Below are positions 34,330-47,554 of a DNA stretch of 64,000 nt, piece by piece. How positions within the stretch are numbered: the stretch's first letter is position 1; every line of letters begins with the position of its first letter. Made by a program: the position numbers and the translations under genes. The notes under the pieces were generated by a model. It had not been told where the DNA came from, searched no databases, and saw nothing but the letters and a program-made list of their open reading frames with translations. Source of the DNA: Talpa occidentalis. Taxonomy: Eukaryota > Chordata > Mammalia > Eulipotyphla > Talpidae. The stretch spans positions 68,907,730-68,971,729 of the forward strand of contig NW_023604295.1 of assembly GCF_014898055.3 (NCBI RefSeq), in the 5' to 3' direction.

Positions 34330-36737
34330 AAAAGATTTATATGGAAGATGTGATTTGCTTGTTTCATTTTCCATTACAAGACACCTTCCCCACCATGCAA
34401 ATAAGTCACAAATTCAATATTTCTGCATTTTTTATTTTTCGCACAGTTTTAATTGTTGTCTCTGTCCTCTGAATCCTTTTATAAACAAATATTTTGACTA
34501 AAAGACTTGAAATTCTGTTCACTTATTTTTAAGTTCACAGGAAATAAGAATTATCATTGCAATTTTCTGGTGACTATTGACTTCTAATTGTCCCACACAG
34601 ATCTGGGGTTTCGTTCAAGGGTGACCTCCATAATCCTGACTTATACACAGGTATCATGAAAAGTGAAAATGATTTTTTATATTATAATCCTCTTGTTTTA
34701 AAATACTTTCCGTACTTTTAAGGAGAAACTAGTTTATATTATAACACTTAATCACTGCTATTAAAATATAATCACCTATTTTCAAAATTGTCAGAGTTAG
34801 TCCTATTACAATTCCATTAGCTTTATTAATATTTTTCTTGACTAATTACTTGCCATGCCTTTATAAAAAGTATTCACATTTTTTTTTCTTTTTTTAACTG
34901 CAACTTCATGTGGATTTACAAAACATGACTCAATTCTAAAAATACATGAAAATAAATATTTATTGAATGCATAATTTCACGTTCTCATGGTACCCCGATG
35001 TTTCTCATTCACTTTTCTTTGCTCTCCCATGACTAAATAACATCAAATTATTAGTTTAACTTTGTCTCATGTTTTGACTGAATTACTCCCCCCCAAAAAA
35101 AAAAAAAAAACTATTCTTGCAATATGTGGAATCATTTTCTAAGTCATAAAGTTCCAAAATGGTGGTGTGGATAGTAGGTATTTGATTTCATATCAAATTT
35201 CCACTTCAATCTACTCACTCAACTCCTAAAAAATCAATATAACTATAAGCAGATTTTACTGCAGGTACTCTGCCAGATTTGCTACTGTTTGAATGAATTT
35301 TATGTGACTGTCCTTCTCTTAACCCCAACAGAATTTCATGCTTTTAAGAATTTATTAAGTTCATTCGCTACGTGACTTTTACATTCTGGCACAGTTGTGC
35401 TGCCTAATAATTTTCTAATAAATAGAATCTTATTTTCCCATGTGATATTGTAGAATCAGTTTCAATTTAGAAATTGAGCAAGATGATAGAAACCAAATGT
35501 TACAGCATGGTGCTGTGATCACATTTCAAGGAAATTTATTAGAAAATGTAAGGACATTATTTCCTTTCTTGTACAATAACTTTCTTAGAATAAATGTTAT
35601 TTAGTTACGAATCAGTTATTTCTGGATAACAGGTAACTTCACAATATTGAGTAAAATGGAGACTACAGCACATTCATATATGGACAAATATCTCAAAATG
35701 GGTTAGGTATGTGGATGCTGGCAAGCATAATGGAACAAAGCATATTAACACATCTTATTAACTGTTGTGCGTATGTTTCCTCTTGAGTCTCAGAAAAAAA
35801 AGTGTAGAGGAACAAATTTAGCATAGATATATTTTAGCTCAGGGTATAAAATATGGAGAGAATTGTTTTATCTTAGGAAATTAATGAAAAGAACAAGCAT
35901 TTGTTAAACATCTATGTGTTAGGAATTCTGCAAAACAATTTATGTATGTCTTCTGGATGCAAAGTATTACTAGCCTAAGTCTACAGTTAATACCCAAGAG
36001 AACATTCATAGTAGTCAAATTCAATCCAAATTTTTACTTCCATGTTTTATCCCAAACCATGTACAGCACATAAGCCATGAACTTATCCACACTGAGGGAG
36101 AGTACCCAGTTTCAAATACCATGGTTCACAAATTATACAGGAATGTCTTAGCCTTACTGAGCTTCTGATTTTTTCACCTATAATTTGATGTCATTTCATA
36201 AAAATTATCATCAAATTTTCCCAGGTAATTGTCTCCTTCCTATCAAATGACTTTCTTCTTTCTTCTTTCCTACTTTTAATCAGAAGTGCCATTTCTCTAA
36301 AATTATGACACTGCCATAAATAAGAAAAAACAAGATATTTAGTAAATTTGAGAGTTCTGTTAAATTCTAAATGTATATTATTTGCCTTTAAAACTTTAAA
36401 ATTCAACAAGGTCTATCACAAGAAAGGGTATATATAACATAGATATATAGATATAGATATTTCCCCACTCTTTGGTCTTATAACATATATAATTTGAATG
36501 AATGTAGGAAATTTTGTTTATGGCTGTATTCTCAATACCTAGAACAGTAGCTGGCAAATAGAAGGTATGTAAAACATTTGATTTTCTCCTGCAATAGACT
36601 CTTAAACAACTCTATATAAGTCAATGTCTTATTATTACAAAAGATAAAATCAGGAAATATGTATTCTTCTGGGAGGTAGAAATATGTTCTCTGATTTTTT
36701 TTTTTAATCAATTAGCTCCAGAAATCCATTTAACCTT
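34330..36737. other. AT-rich non-coding stretch
   Basis: No gene or classifiable element. It contains a C6-A17 homopolymer run at 35089-35111 and a GATATA-type repeat at 36428-36460. Confidence 0.5.
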
Positions 36738-36750
36738 TAATTGGATTACA

Positions 36751-37029
36751 TTTTTTTTTTTAAAAGATTTATTTATTTATTTATACAAGCACTGGGTACA
36801 GTCAGAAGCGCGGGAGGGTGAGAGAATTCACCAGAGCCAGAGGGGAGAACAGAACAGGCAGACTGATGAAATACACTGCTGAGGGGAGCAGCGGGCGGCA
36901 GGAGAGGTCTGCGCTCCATGTGGGACCCTCCTCTGGTGGCAGGGAGCAGCCGGGGATCAAACCGGTGCTGCAGAGGCTGTGGGCAGCTTCGCAACCCAGC
37001 GCTCAACAGTTGCGCCACGGGGGAGGCCC
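36751..37029 (-). mobile_element. tRNA-derived SINE with 13-bp target duplication
   Basis: A full-length minus-strand younger-subfamily copy bounded by TAATTGGATTACA at 36738-36750 and 37030-37042. The tail is regular, AAATAAATAAATCTTTT plus A. Confidence 0.97.
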
Positions 37030-37042
37030 TAATTGGATTACA

Positions 37043-37662
37043 ATTTTGATGGTAATGATGAAAATGAAGTAATATTTATCATTCTGAGAATTTAAAACCC
37101 TGTAATTGAGTATTAAACAATGCACATCTTAAATATGGTATCAAGGTACTGACGATTACCTTAATTTGGAGTTTTCATTTAGGATCATTGCATATGACTT
37201 GTAATATAAAAAAATGAAATATTTTAAATGGACATTAGGATGATTAAAATAGTGTATAATGCAAATCGGAGTACTATCTAGTATTTGAACAGTCTGAAAA
37301 TGAATCACTATCAAAAACATACCATTGAATGAAAAAGAAAACTGTAAAAGGACAATACATCAGTGTTTGCCTACTTTCAGTAAAAATTTGCATTCCTTGT
37401 TGGAGAATCTTTTACTCAGGAGCTATTTTTCTAGGCAACTGCAATGAACCAAACCCTCATTATACATTTTGAAATATTCTATATTATCAGGGATGCATAT
37501 TAATGCAATAAGATGCCAAGATACACACTGACAGATATTGCTAAGTTTATTACTTTTTTAAAATCTGAAGAATGTATGGCAAAATGTTTACACTGATATT
37601 CCGGGCTCGGTGTGTGAGTAGTTGCCACGCTTTTTAAAATATGTTCTCAATTTTCATTATTT
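37043..37662. other. AT-rich non-coding stretch
   Basis: Nothing classifiable seen. Confidence 0.5.
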
Positions 37663-37680
37663 TACAAGTAAAGCTATGTT

Positions 37681-38132
37681 TATTTATTTATTCATTTATT
37701 TATTTAATTTTTAAAGCCATTTTCTTTTTTTTTCAAGATTTATTTATTTATTTATTTATACAAGCACTGGGTACAGTCAGAAACGCAGGAGGGTGAGAGA
37801 ATTCACCAGAGCCAGAGCGGGGAGCAGAGCAGGCAGAAGGACCGAAGTACACTGCTGAGGGGAGCAGCGGGGGGCAGGAGAGGTCTGTGTGCCATGTGGG
37901 ACCCTTATCCGGCGGCGGGGGATCGAACCGGCGCTGCAGAGGCTGCGGGCAGCTTCGTAGCCGAACGAACGCTCAACCGCTGCGCCACTGGGGAGGCCCA
38001 TTTATTTATTTATTTTTTACTTTTTTTTTGGTGGGGTACCCTCGCCGGCTGCCAGGGAAGGAACCGGCGCTGCAGAGGCTGCGGGCAGCCTCGCAGCCCA
38101 GCGCTCAACCGCTGCACCACCAGGGGAGGCCC
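37681..38132 (-). mobile_element. Head-only tRNA-derived SINE with 18-bp target duplication, containing a nested SINE
   Basis: The flanks TACAAGTAAAGCTATGTT at 37663-37680 and 38133-38150 are an 18-bp target duplication. On the minus strand the element begins GGGCCTCCCCTGGTGGTGCA and continues about 100 bases to 38033. It then goes straight into an A-rich, AAATAAAT-type tail, so the roughly 150-base SINE body is absent. The B-box reads GGTTCCTTCCC instead of GGTTCGATCCC. A complete second SINE sits inside the tail at 37724-38000. Confidence 0.85.
37724..38000 (-). mobile_element. tRNA-derived SINE nested in a head-only SINE
   Basis: A full-length younger-subfamily copy on the minus strand with intact B-box GGTTCGATCCCC and AAATAAATAAATAAATCTTG tail. 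It lies inside the A-rich tail of the outer copy. Its own target duplication cannot be resolved because both flanks are TTTA-rich. Confidence 0.93.
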
Positions 38133-38150
38133 TACAAGTAAAGCTATGTT

Positions 38151-41100
38151 AATACCCCATTTATTTATAATTCTTGTATAAATAAGTTGCAAATTTACAG
38201 CAATATGATAACTGAGAGTTGAGAATACTGGTCGTTTGATCAAAACAGAAAGGAGTAAAATAAATTCCTCATTATGAAAAAAGGAAAGATAAACACCCTG
38301 TACTTGCACAATTCAGCATTTGTATTGGCACCCTATAAATTCAGTTTCAGGTTGACTTTTCATTCCTTCCAACTTCCTCCACTCTGGCTGCGTGTCAGCC
38401 TCTCCAGTGGCAGCAGCCCCCATAGCTTTGCATTGACTGTATTTGGCAATCATAGCATAAGAAATCAGCCAAGCACATGAATCCGAGACCATTTTTTTCC
38501 CATTCGTTCTTTCATTCCTCTATGTTTTTAAAGCAACATCTAGTACTTCAACTCATTCCTTGGCATTTTATATCTTGCTTGGACCACCACCAATAATGGT
38601 GTTAACACAAAGTGCCTAATGCCAGGAACTCGGGTTCTGTTGCACCAGTGGCCTTGCTGGTCATCAAGCCAATGCACCTGCTGCTGGTGCAGAATCAGGC
38701 TGTTGATAAAACTGTAATCCCTATGGTTCACTAGCTGAGCTTTGAAAACAGCTTCAGGCATGTAGGAATGTTTCACAGAAAGTGAAGACACTCCTAAGAA
38801 TGTTTTTCTATAAGCTTTCATCTACATTTTCCTAATCCATAAACAATCACTTTAATGCATCTTAGAGCTAGCAGAGGGTGAGTTAAATCTCTGAAATGAA
38901 AAGATGACTTGAATAATTTATTCTCATGCCAAGATACTTTAGCTGTCAACATGGGGACATGTTTATATTAAGCTTTCTTTAGGAAAGCTTAAAAGGAAAT
39001 ATTTGGGGCAAAATATCTCTCAGATGGGACTCTGGTTCGGTACTCCTCAATCTTTAAAATTTCTACTTAAATTGATGATATTATTCAAAAAATTTTCATC
39101 AATAAATGGAGTTTCCCTCTACCAAAATTCAATTCTTAGCTTATTTTTGAACTCAAGAAGTAAAGTGTGAATTGTTGAGAATCATGCCTTAACTAATATA
39201 GTTGTCTAAAAAGTTGTGTTTCTGAATGTTTAATGCACCCCTTAAAATAAAAGAATCTCAGCTAAAAACATATACTATCTAATTCCTCAGCATATTTCAA
39301 TATCATGGAAAGAATCTGTGATTTATGAATTTGTTAATTTAGAATCTTAATAAAACATTAATAATCCATATCACTATAAATTATAAAACAGTCTGCTCAG
39401 TCTTCCTCTGAGATCTTGAATTGGAAAATGCAACATGAACACTGTTCATCAAAGTAGATACCATTTTTGCACATAAGAGCAAAATCTAACAAATAAATCA
39501 CTTTCATGTATTGTGAAGTTATTATTATTTAGGATTTAGATAAAGCATTTATACATGCTGGTACTTATATGTTCATGAATTTATAATATGTAAGCTATAA
39601 CAACAAAACAAAAAATTAAATAAATGGAAAGTACAATATCTCAGAAAACACACATCCAGGCTATTTGAAAGGCATTTAAAAATACTCTAGAAAGTAAATG
39701 CATAAACAAATTAGCATACTCAAAACAAAGATAATTCAATCTCTCTCATATAATCAAATGCATATTTATCAGTCTTTTCCTTGGCCTTTACAAATGGGTT
39801 TGGCTTGTTGTCTGTTGAAGAAAATCCATTGTTGGCAAAGGTTTTATACACAAGAGATCTGGTTTATTTTGATAAAATTAAAATTTAAAGACCACTTCTC
39901 TCCATGATTGTTTTGGTGTCTGTAAGACTTCCAAATGAAGGAGATGCTTTAAACATATGGATGGGGTTAAGATGCCATCTGCACCCTGCGTGGAACCTCA
40001 TACATACTAAATATTAGAATAGTTTTTCAATCAATGCTTCTCCAAAGAAAAAGCAGAGGGAACAGATATTCAAACTTTGATTTAAAAAAACTTGGTATTA
40101 TTACCAAGGAGCTACAAGGATAAAATGTAAGAATAGTCACAGATTGACACAGAATATATTCTAGAAAATGTCCCTTTGGAAAACTGTTGTGATTAATAGA
40201 AATATAAATTTAAGTTTGCAGAATTTTCAATTAACTCATACATTTTAAAAGTTGATTCTGTTAAGAAAAACAGCATCATCATATCAACTATACTTATATG
40301 TTAAATTGAAAGTCACTTGGAAAAAAAATCATTCTAGACAGTCAAAGTCATTATTACTGGAACTTTCTATTCCTCAAATAGAGGCCCTATTTTAGCTAGT
40401 TAGTATTCGCTATAACCTATGAAATTAGTCTGTTTTTACTTTAATGTACAAAATTTAGAAGCAAAATTGTAGAGTCAGGCCTTTTCTTCTCATCCAGATA
40501 AATTTATATATCTTATAATAATTTTATTCAATCCAATGAGCAGTATATGAGTACTTATAAATTACTGATTAAAATGCTGTGGGATTGAGACACAAAAATA
40601 ACATAATAATATCTGCCCCCCCACACGCACACCTAAATGCACACACACATAGATGCACACAACCAAGAAAAAATTTGATCTGCATTCTTAAGAAATAATT
40701 AGAACTGGTTTTATGAGCAGACAATATGAGAACTACCTGAAAGGCATACCATCTGCTCCTTTTTCTTAGTCTTCAAATGCTTTGTCTCAAGCCTGGCTTT
40801 GTGTTTACACTATATTCATGGAATTGCATTTTGAGTAACAACTACTGGTGTCATAATAATAATGAAATAATTTTGTATGAAGAATCAACCCTTGTCACCA
40901 AGGAACATGGGATGTAGAATGAGGAATGAACTCAATAATAGATTAAATGTTCTAAAATTGCCTGAAAGAGAAAGAAAAAGTACATGGCTTTTTTTTTTTT
41001 TTATTGGCTTTTTTTTTAAGTAATAGAGTTTGACTTTCCTACAACTAAATGACTCATTTTGTGGGTCAATATACTCATTTAAAGGTACAAAACTATTGTT

Positions 41101-43017
41101 TTTACAATAGTGTGCTTTGGTTATATGCATGATCTCACTCCCCTTTATGAAAATCATGATGGAGAGGGATGCACTTTCTACTTAATTCTTAAATAGAACC
41201 ACAAATTGGGTTTAATACTAGTAGTAATTATGTTTGTTTTTATTAAGAAAGCCTGCTTATAAGTGGAAGGAATATTTGAAGAAATAAAATCAATAGAGTA
41301 AATGCCAATTTAAACTTTTCATTATTTTGAAAAATTAAGAATACTATTGTGATATTGAGGGTTTATATACATTTCTACTTCAGTTTCTTGATCTCTCTGT
41401 TGTTCATATTCATAGGTAACATATTTTTATCTTAGTTGCAATTATATACAAACTCGCACAAATAATTGCACACATATGTAAACATGTGTATTGTTTTTAA
41501 AACAAACTTTTGTTTTATATATTTTATTTGTCACTTTCATTCATTTTTGTAGGAAACATTGTGTCAGTAAGTCAAATGTGACTGTAATATAATTTTCTCC
41601 TGCCTTTTCTAAAAGGAGAAAAAAAAGTACGTTTTGATTTATAACTCTCCATCCTCCTTCCATGCTGATCTTTTTCTCGTTTTTGTTATGCAATCACAAG
41701 GTTACCACAAAGTGACATGAAATGGTATTAAAATAATGAAGCCAATAATTCAGAGTAAATGGCTTAGGAGTCCTGCTTGAATACCTTTCAAATTTGTTCA
41801 TGAATAAAGAATCTTATTTTATTGAACTAAATATATTGTCAAAATCTAAAACTTTATTCACATTGACACTGTGAATTATTTTCTAAGTTCAGTAATTTTG
41901 ATGCCTGTCTTGATTTGTAAATCACCATATAGTTGCCTAAGCATGTACAGGATGTTATGTGCATTGTAAAATGATCAGTAAATGATTTCCTGTACTGTTG
42001 TTCTTAATGAGAGAATACAAAGTTATTCAGAGAACTACAATTGTGAAATAAATCATCTCCACTGACCTAGAGCAATCTGTGCTCTCTCAACTGAGTTGAT
42101 GAATGTTAAAATGATGTTTTAAGATGAGTTTCAAGATTTAAGTAATTACTGCTACTATTGTAAATTACATGAAATTTTATAATTCATTTTTATTCAATAG
42201 TTCTTTTAATTTACTTTAAAACATACCGAACAGTAAACACATTGTTTAAGGCAGTAATGTGGGCATTTAAAAGGTTATACTATATTATCTACAGTTATAT
42301 TTTTAAAGTATAGAAATAAATGCAAAATATGTATGTATATATGAATATACATATACACAGACAATACATTTTAGTTAGCTTTTAGGTTTACTCTGGGTTT
42401 TATTAACTAAAATTCTATAGACATTCAATTATTATTATTAAATCTGAAAATGTTTAAAGATACATTTAAATATTGAAAAATATTAAATCTCAAGTAGTAA
42501 TGAAATACATTTAAATGTCAAATATTAAACAATGAACATTAGTATTTAAAACATAAAAGTGTAAGATTTTTCCAATGTCTAAAATGAAAATTATAATCTA
42601 ATTTATAAACTAGGTATATATGTATATGTTTTAGTTTTTTTTGCTAATAAAGAATTATTGAAATGAAATAAATAAATTCTGCCCTATACATAACTTTGGG
42701 GAATTGATTTTAAATGTCTTGTGAAACAAATGACAGTCTGAGGGTGTATTCGATAGGAAATTGTAAGGTATTTCTATGTCTCATATTGTTTACAAGTTTT
42801 CCTTCTAGCAAACATATTGATTTATTTCTTTTTTGCTTTCATGAAAATCATCTTACAACATATTTGCTTTTGGTCACATGAAGTATATTTAAAATAAAAA
42901 CTATTTGAATCACATTGAAAAATCAGAAATATAACTATATATTAGATCTTTCTTTTCCTTGTCATTATTTTTGTCAATACCCTAATCAAGGTAATTATTT
43001 TAAATAAAAAATAAGAG
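38151..43017. other. Long AT-rich stretch without classifiable elements
   Basis: 4.9 kb with no identifiable SINE, L1 or LTR. A CA-rich tract lies at 40615-40664 and homopolymer T runs at 40988-41018. A 93-codon minus frame at 38540-38821 shows no recognisable domain. Confidence 0.5.
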
Positions 43018-43393
43018 TGAAGAATGGTGACCTGGGATAAGCAGTGTGGGGACCTTATATGCAACTTAGTCCCTGATATGAATCTCAGACCATATACTGC
43101 CATGAGGCAGGATGGACCTGGTGGGGGGGGGTCCCATGACTACTGACCCTTTACTCACACCTTGGTATGCAACTATACAACTCACCCCTTGGTATGTAGC
43201 CTCGTTATACCTGATGATACATAGAGGCCAATGCAAACTCCCCCAGAACCTTGTAGAAACTGACAGTGTATATAAGCCCCTGACTTCTACAGACTGGGCT
43301 CAGCCTTGGGATATGAACCCGCTGAGTCAGGACCGGTGCATTAAACCTGCTTCTTGTTAGCCTGGTGTCCACGTTTCCTTCATGCCATATAAC
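43018..43393 (+). mobile_element. LTR-like element, unclassified
   Basis: A GC-richer block in AT-rich surroundings with promoter-like order: TATATAAG at 43269-43276, then an ATTAAA polyadenylation signal at 43340-43345 about 70 bases on, then CTTGTTAGCCTGGTGTCCA. This spacing fits the U3-R-U5 of a class I-like solo LTR. No target duplication found, so both ends are approximate. Confidence 0.6.
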
Positions 43394-43618
43394 AATAGCA
43401 TCTAAAATCTCATGAATAAAGTATTACTTGCATTGTAAATGTCTATTAGGAAATGGGATTTTTGTGGAAGCAACATGATTATTTCAAATTATTGGAAAGC
43501 ATCAAATAAACTGCAGTTATCTAAGACCATGATCAAACATGCCAACTATGGTATAAATCATCTATCTATACTCTTATTTTCTACGAAATATTTATACAGT
43601 GATATAATTATACCAGAA

Positions 43619-44044
43619 TGACTTGCCCTAACACTGACACAGTGAAACAGGACAGGTCTCTTCCTGCCCCACCAGATAGGCATCCCTATCTTTTGCATTT
43701 AACAACTTTGTCTTCTTATATTCTAAGGAAAAGAAGGCCATCCTAGGGAGATAATAAGGAAGTTAAATGGCATGTGTTAACAAAAAAGCCGGAGTCCACA
43801 TGCCTGCATCAAAAGGACATGCCCACCCTTCCTATCTCGCCTTTACAGGCCCTTGACATCTCCTTTTTTTTTTTTTTTAATTTTTTACTCCTTTGTATAA
43901 ATAGATACCCCTGCCAAAGAGCAGGACTGTGGTCTTTCAGACACAAGTCTGCTGCCCTCTTCAGTTTGTCAACAGATTATTTTCCTTCTCAAACTTCTTC
44001 CTTTTATTGGCTGAGGGAAACTGAGGCCAGCATTTAGTATCAAC
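43619..44044 (+). mobile_element. Second LTR-like element, unclassified
   Basis: Another GC-richer block, 225 bp after the previous one, with TATAAATA at 43896-43903, downstream GCCAAAGAGCAGGACTGTGG, and a TG...ACA-type extent (TGACTTGCCC to TATCAACA). It has an internal T15 run just before the TATA motif. No homology by eye to the element at 43018-43393 and no target duplication, so the call as an LTR is tentative. Confidence 0.5.
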
Positions 44045-44049
44045 ACCAC

Positions 44050-45279
44050 AATTTACTTTACATGTAAAAGCACAGTGAAAACTGATAATTAGGTTTTAGT
44101 TTTTTCTTTTTAAATAACATCACCAGATTTTAAGTTAAATAACACAGTGATTTTAAATTGTTTTTAAGGACAAGTAGAGTTAGAATAAAGTTAATTATTA
44201 AACTTTTTTAAGTTAAATGAAAAAAAAAATCATCTTGTCAGGATACAAGGGAAACTTCCCAAACCCACCTGGGTTCTTCTGAAACTAGAGGAAGGAATGA
44301 ATTAACATCATGGGGATTAGTAGGAGGAAAGACAAAAAATTAACAATATACATATGGAGAATTTATGTGGTTGTAAAGTCTAAAGAATAATAGAGCAGAG
44401 TAGGATATTTATTTTGTGTTTAAGGATCTGTGGCATCTAGGACAGAGAAGGGAAGCGTTCCCATGACAGACACAGAGGACATTAACTCATTACTGAGCGT
44501 TAAGATGAGATTCTCAGAGGATTTTTACAGAAAAACCTAGAAACAGATGATACCCCCCAAACTACATTCAATTAGATAGAGCAGGGATTTTTTTTCCTTA
44601 GATTGGGAAAAGGACAAACAACTCTGACAAGAATAAAAGCTTCTCTTAGCCTGGGGGGTATTCACTGCTCTTAAATATGTAATGGTAATAACTTCCAGAG
44701 GCTCACAAGGTCTTGGTTGACCATTGATTTCAAGATAACACCTATTCTAAGAGCCTTGCTGAGGGTGTACTGAGAAAAACCTCTCTGGCATTTTTTTTAG
44801 GAAGATTGACCCACAAATTTTTAAATGCATATTTTAGCAAAAATATGAAATTCTCCTGTATGTAATGCTGACTTTTAAAATAGATAAAGCATTTATAAAT
44901 TATGCTCAACTTCCATCATTTTTTTTTTTTTGAAATCTCATTTACTGAGGTTTCAAAAATAACAAAGGGACTTCTTAGAACACAGATAATATTAATTTGG
45001 AAGTATTCATATAAACAATGGATTTACTACCTATGTACCACACTGAGATTTTATTCCACATATACTCATAATTTTTCTTTTTACTCAGAACAGTTATACT
45101 GGAGCTTTTCTGAATAAAATAGCTGTGTGAAAAATTTGGGTTTTGCCTGTGAAGGATAAAATTTATGGGAAAATCATTCCTGAAGGAAGTGAATGTTTTT
45201 ACAATACTTTTTCAAATGTTTCAATACTTTCAATAATCTAGTTCTAATAGTTTTCTTAATTACTAAGGCACTGGGATGA
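44050..45279. other. AT-rich non-coding stretch
   Basis: Nothing classifiable seen. Confidence 0.45.
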
Positions 45280-45432
45280 ACTTTATTCCTAGATGTACAA
45301 ATAAAAATGCAGATGTCTGGTTCCCATACTTGTCTGGAATCAGAATCTCTGGCAATAAATGCTCAGGAGTACGCATTTCAAAATGCTTTCTAGACCTTCT
45401 ATGTATACCTGAGTTTGAGAACCATGGTCTTA
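45280..45432 (+). repeat. MER5-like (hAT-Charlie) fossil
   Basis: AAAAATGCAGATGTCTGG, GGAATCAGAATCTCTGG, ACGCATTTCAAAATGC and GAGTTTGAGAACCATGG follow the order of the MER5A consensus 3' half. Non-autonomous and without coding sequence. Confidence 0.75.
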
Positions 45433-46102
45433 TAGATGAAGTTGTTTGGATTATGGAATGATTTACATACTTCATACATAGCAGTTAGGTAGAATCAATG
45501 AATTCTAATGTTTTAAATGAAATTGAGGTCAGCTTAAGTAATTTCCCCAAGTACATCTTTATTTTCTTTTCTTAAGGTCAATTATCTACAAATAGCTACC
45601 TCTAATATTGTTAAATTAATTATTCTGGTCAAACCTATTACCTTAATTACATAAAGTAAATTAGACTTTTAAGAATATACCATTAGCTATATATAACAAA
45701 ACATATTTGGTCAAGAACATAAAATCTTTTAAAAAAAAAAAGATGCATTCTTAAAGGAAAATACAATATAGAGTCCCTTTCCAATAAGATTGCCCTGCAT
45801 AACTTAAATCTTAAAAGATTTTCTGTAATTTAATTATTGTTAGTTTTATGGATTCTGATATTTGATAAAACACACCTGTCTCCAACTTAATTTTTAAATG
45901 TGCTAGTCCAGAGCTCTAATTTTAGTTCTGCTTCCTAATCGTTTGATCTTTAATGAGTCCGTATTACATTTAGACTTCAATTCCATCACCTATAAATAAA
46001 ATGCTTGCATAGTTAATGTTTTGAACCTTTTGTACTTTTAAAGTTCAGAGTTCTATAAGTGATATTTATTTTGCTATGCTCTTTTTGCACAACTTCTCCT
46101 AC

Positions 46103-46546
46103 TGTTTAGGGGAGGGATGTCATGAATGAAATCCACAAACTCAGGTTTTATTGACTCCAGTTCCAAATCAGGCCAAAGACGTGCGTGTCCCTAATGTTAT
46201 CACCGCTGAAGGGAGGATTGCTGGAAACTAAGGGTGGAGCTAAGCAGCCAGGCTTGGTATATAACCAGTGGCATGTGGGCTGTGGTGGTGGTTGATTTAT
46301 CTCTGGCCTTCAGGGAGCTATTGGGGCTCCAGCTCAGCAAAAATGGTAGGATATATTCACCAATTTCTCTCTTTCTCTTTCTCCCTGTGTTATTCCTCTC
46401 ATCATTTCCCTTTTTTGTAAATAAACTCTTTTTTAACTTATTTTGTGTGTGCCTGCAGTTAAGTCTCATTCTAAGTCCCCTTCAAGTGCACTAGTGAGGA
46501 CCCACCCTCAGGCCAACCCATTTCACACTGGGGTTGCCCTGTTACA
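46103..46546 (+). mobile_element. Solo LTR with 4-bp target duplication
   Basis: A 444-bp element starting TGTTTAGGG and ending CCCTGTTACA, flanked by CTAC at 46099-46102 and 46547-46550. It contains a TATATAA box at 46258-46264 and AATAAA at 46420-46425. The short duplication fits a class I (gamma-like) ERV integrase, by family knowledge. The R/U5 part is pyrimidine-rich. No internal region is left, so the provirus was lost by LTR-LTR recombination. Frames of 86-89 codons across it are chance. Confidence 0.82.
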
Positions 46547-46550
46547 CTAC

Positions 46551-47554
46551 TGACTGACCCTAATAAAATAAAAATGACACAAATGATAAAACCTTAAAAT
46601 AGAAATTACAATGTATTTGTCTTTATAGTTCAAGGAAAATACAAATATGAAATATTTTATTTCTGAGAATAAAATGTGTTTGATGAAGTATATATCATTG
46701 CAAAATATTTTTATTTATATTACTAAACTAGGAGTTACAGTCCTGTTGTCCAAATTAATAACTGTAAATAAAACATGAGTCAAAATGGGACAGAGTGGGA
46801 TTTTCATAAAGCAAAATTATCTAAACTAGATAATGATTCCTTTGAAATTATATGTAAAAAGTAGGAACATCTTTGAAATTCTGTTACAGATGTTCTCTAG
46901 ATTTTCAAAAAATGTACTGCAAAAAATATTGTGTAAATATAGATATTAGGAATGGTGGGGTGAGACTGTAGTTAATACATTCAATGAATTTTTTTTTCAT
47001 TTTTTTACAAAATATCTTACATAGATATTCTTTTCCTGATTCTTAAAAAGGCAATAATATTAACTTTCAATCCATGAAAAATCATGCTATGCCCAGAATT
47101 TAAAGAAATACAATGGAAGGAATGCATACATTCATTTGTTCAATGAATCATCATATTATCAAAAGTCACTTATGGTATTTATCCAAATGAAACTCACAAT
47201 CCAAGAATGAACCAATATTTATCATATCTATCATTACAAAAGTGTAACTGCAATACAGATTTCAAAAGAGAGAGGCCCTTAAATCTGTAAGAACAGAAAT
47301 TAAAGAATCTCTAAACACATGGGTCAGTGAAGGATTTTCAAGGGAAATAATAATTAAATTCAAAACTAAGACTGAGTTTACCAAAGAAGGTAAAAAATGT
47401 TATTATCAACTTTGGGAAAGGCATGTGCAGAATTGCTGTAGAATAAAATGATATGGCCACAAGGGACTGAACAGAGTATAACTGATAAAGAGTGCAAAGG
47501 GGAGTTTAAGATGAGCCTAGAGAAGATACCAGAAGAGGTGCAAAACAAGATATT
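46551..47554. other. AT-rich non-coding stretch
   Basis: Nothing classifiable seen. Confidence 0.5.

Noticed and set aside
38540..38821. 93-codon minus-strand frame in a slightly GC-richer segment
   Set aside because: No domain recognised and no supporting context; chance frame is the simpler view.
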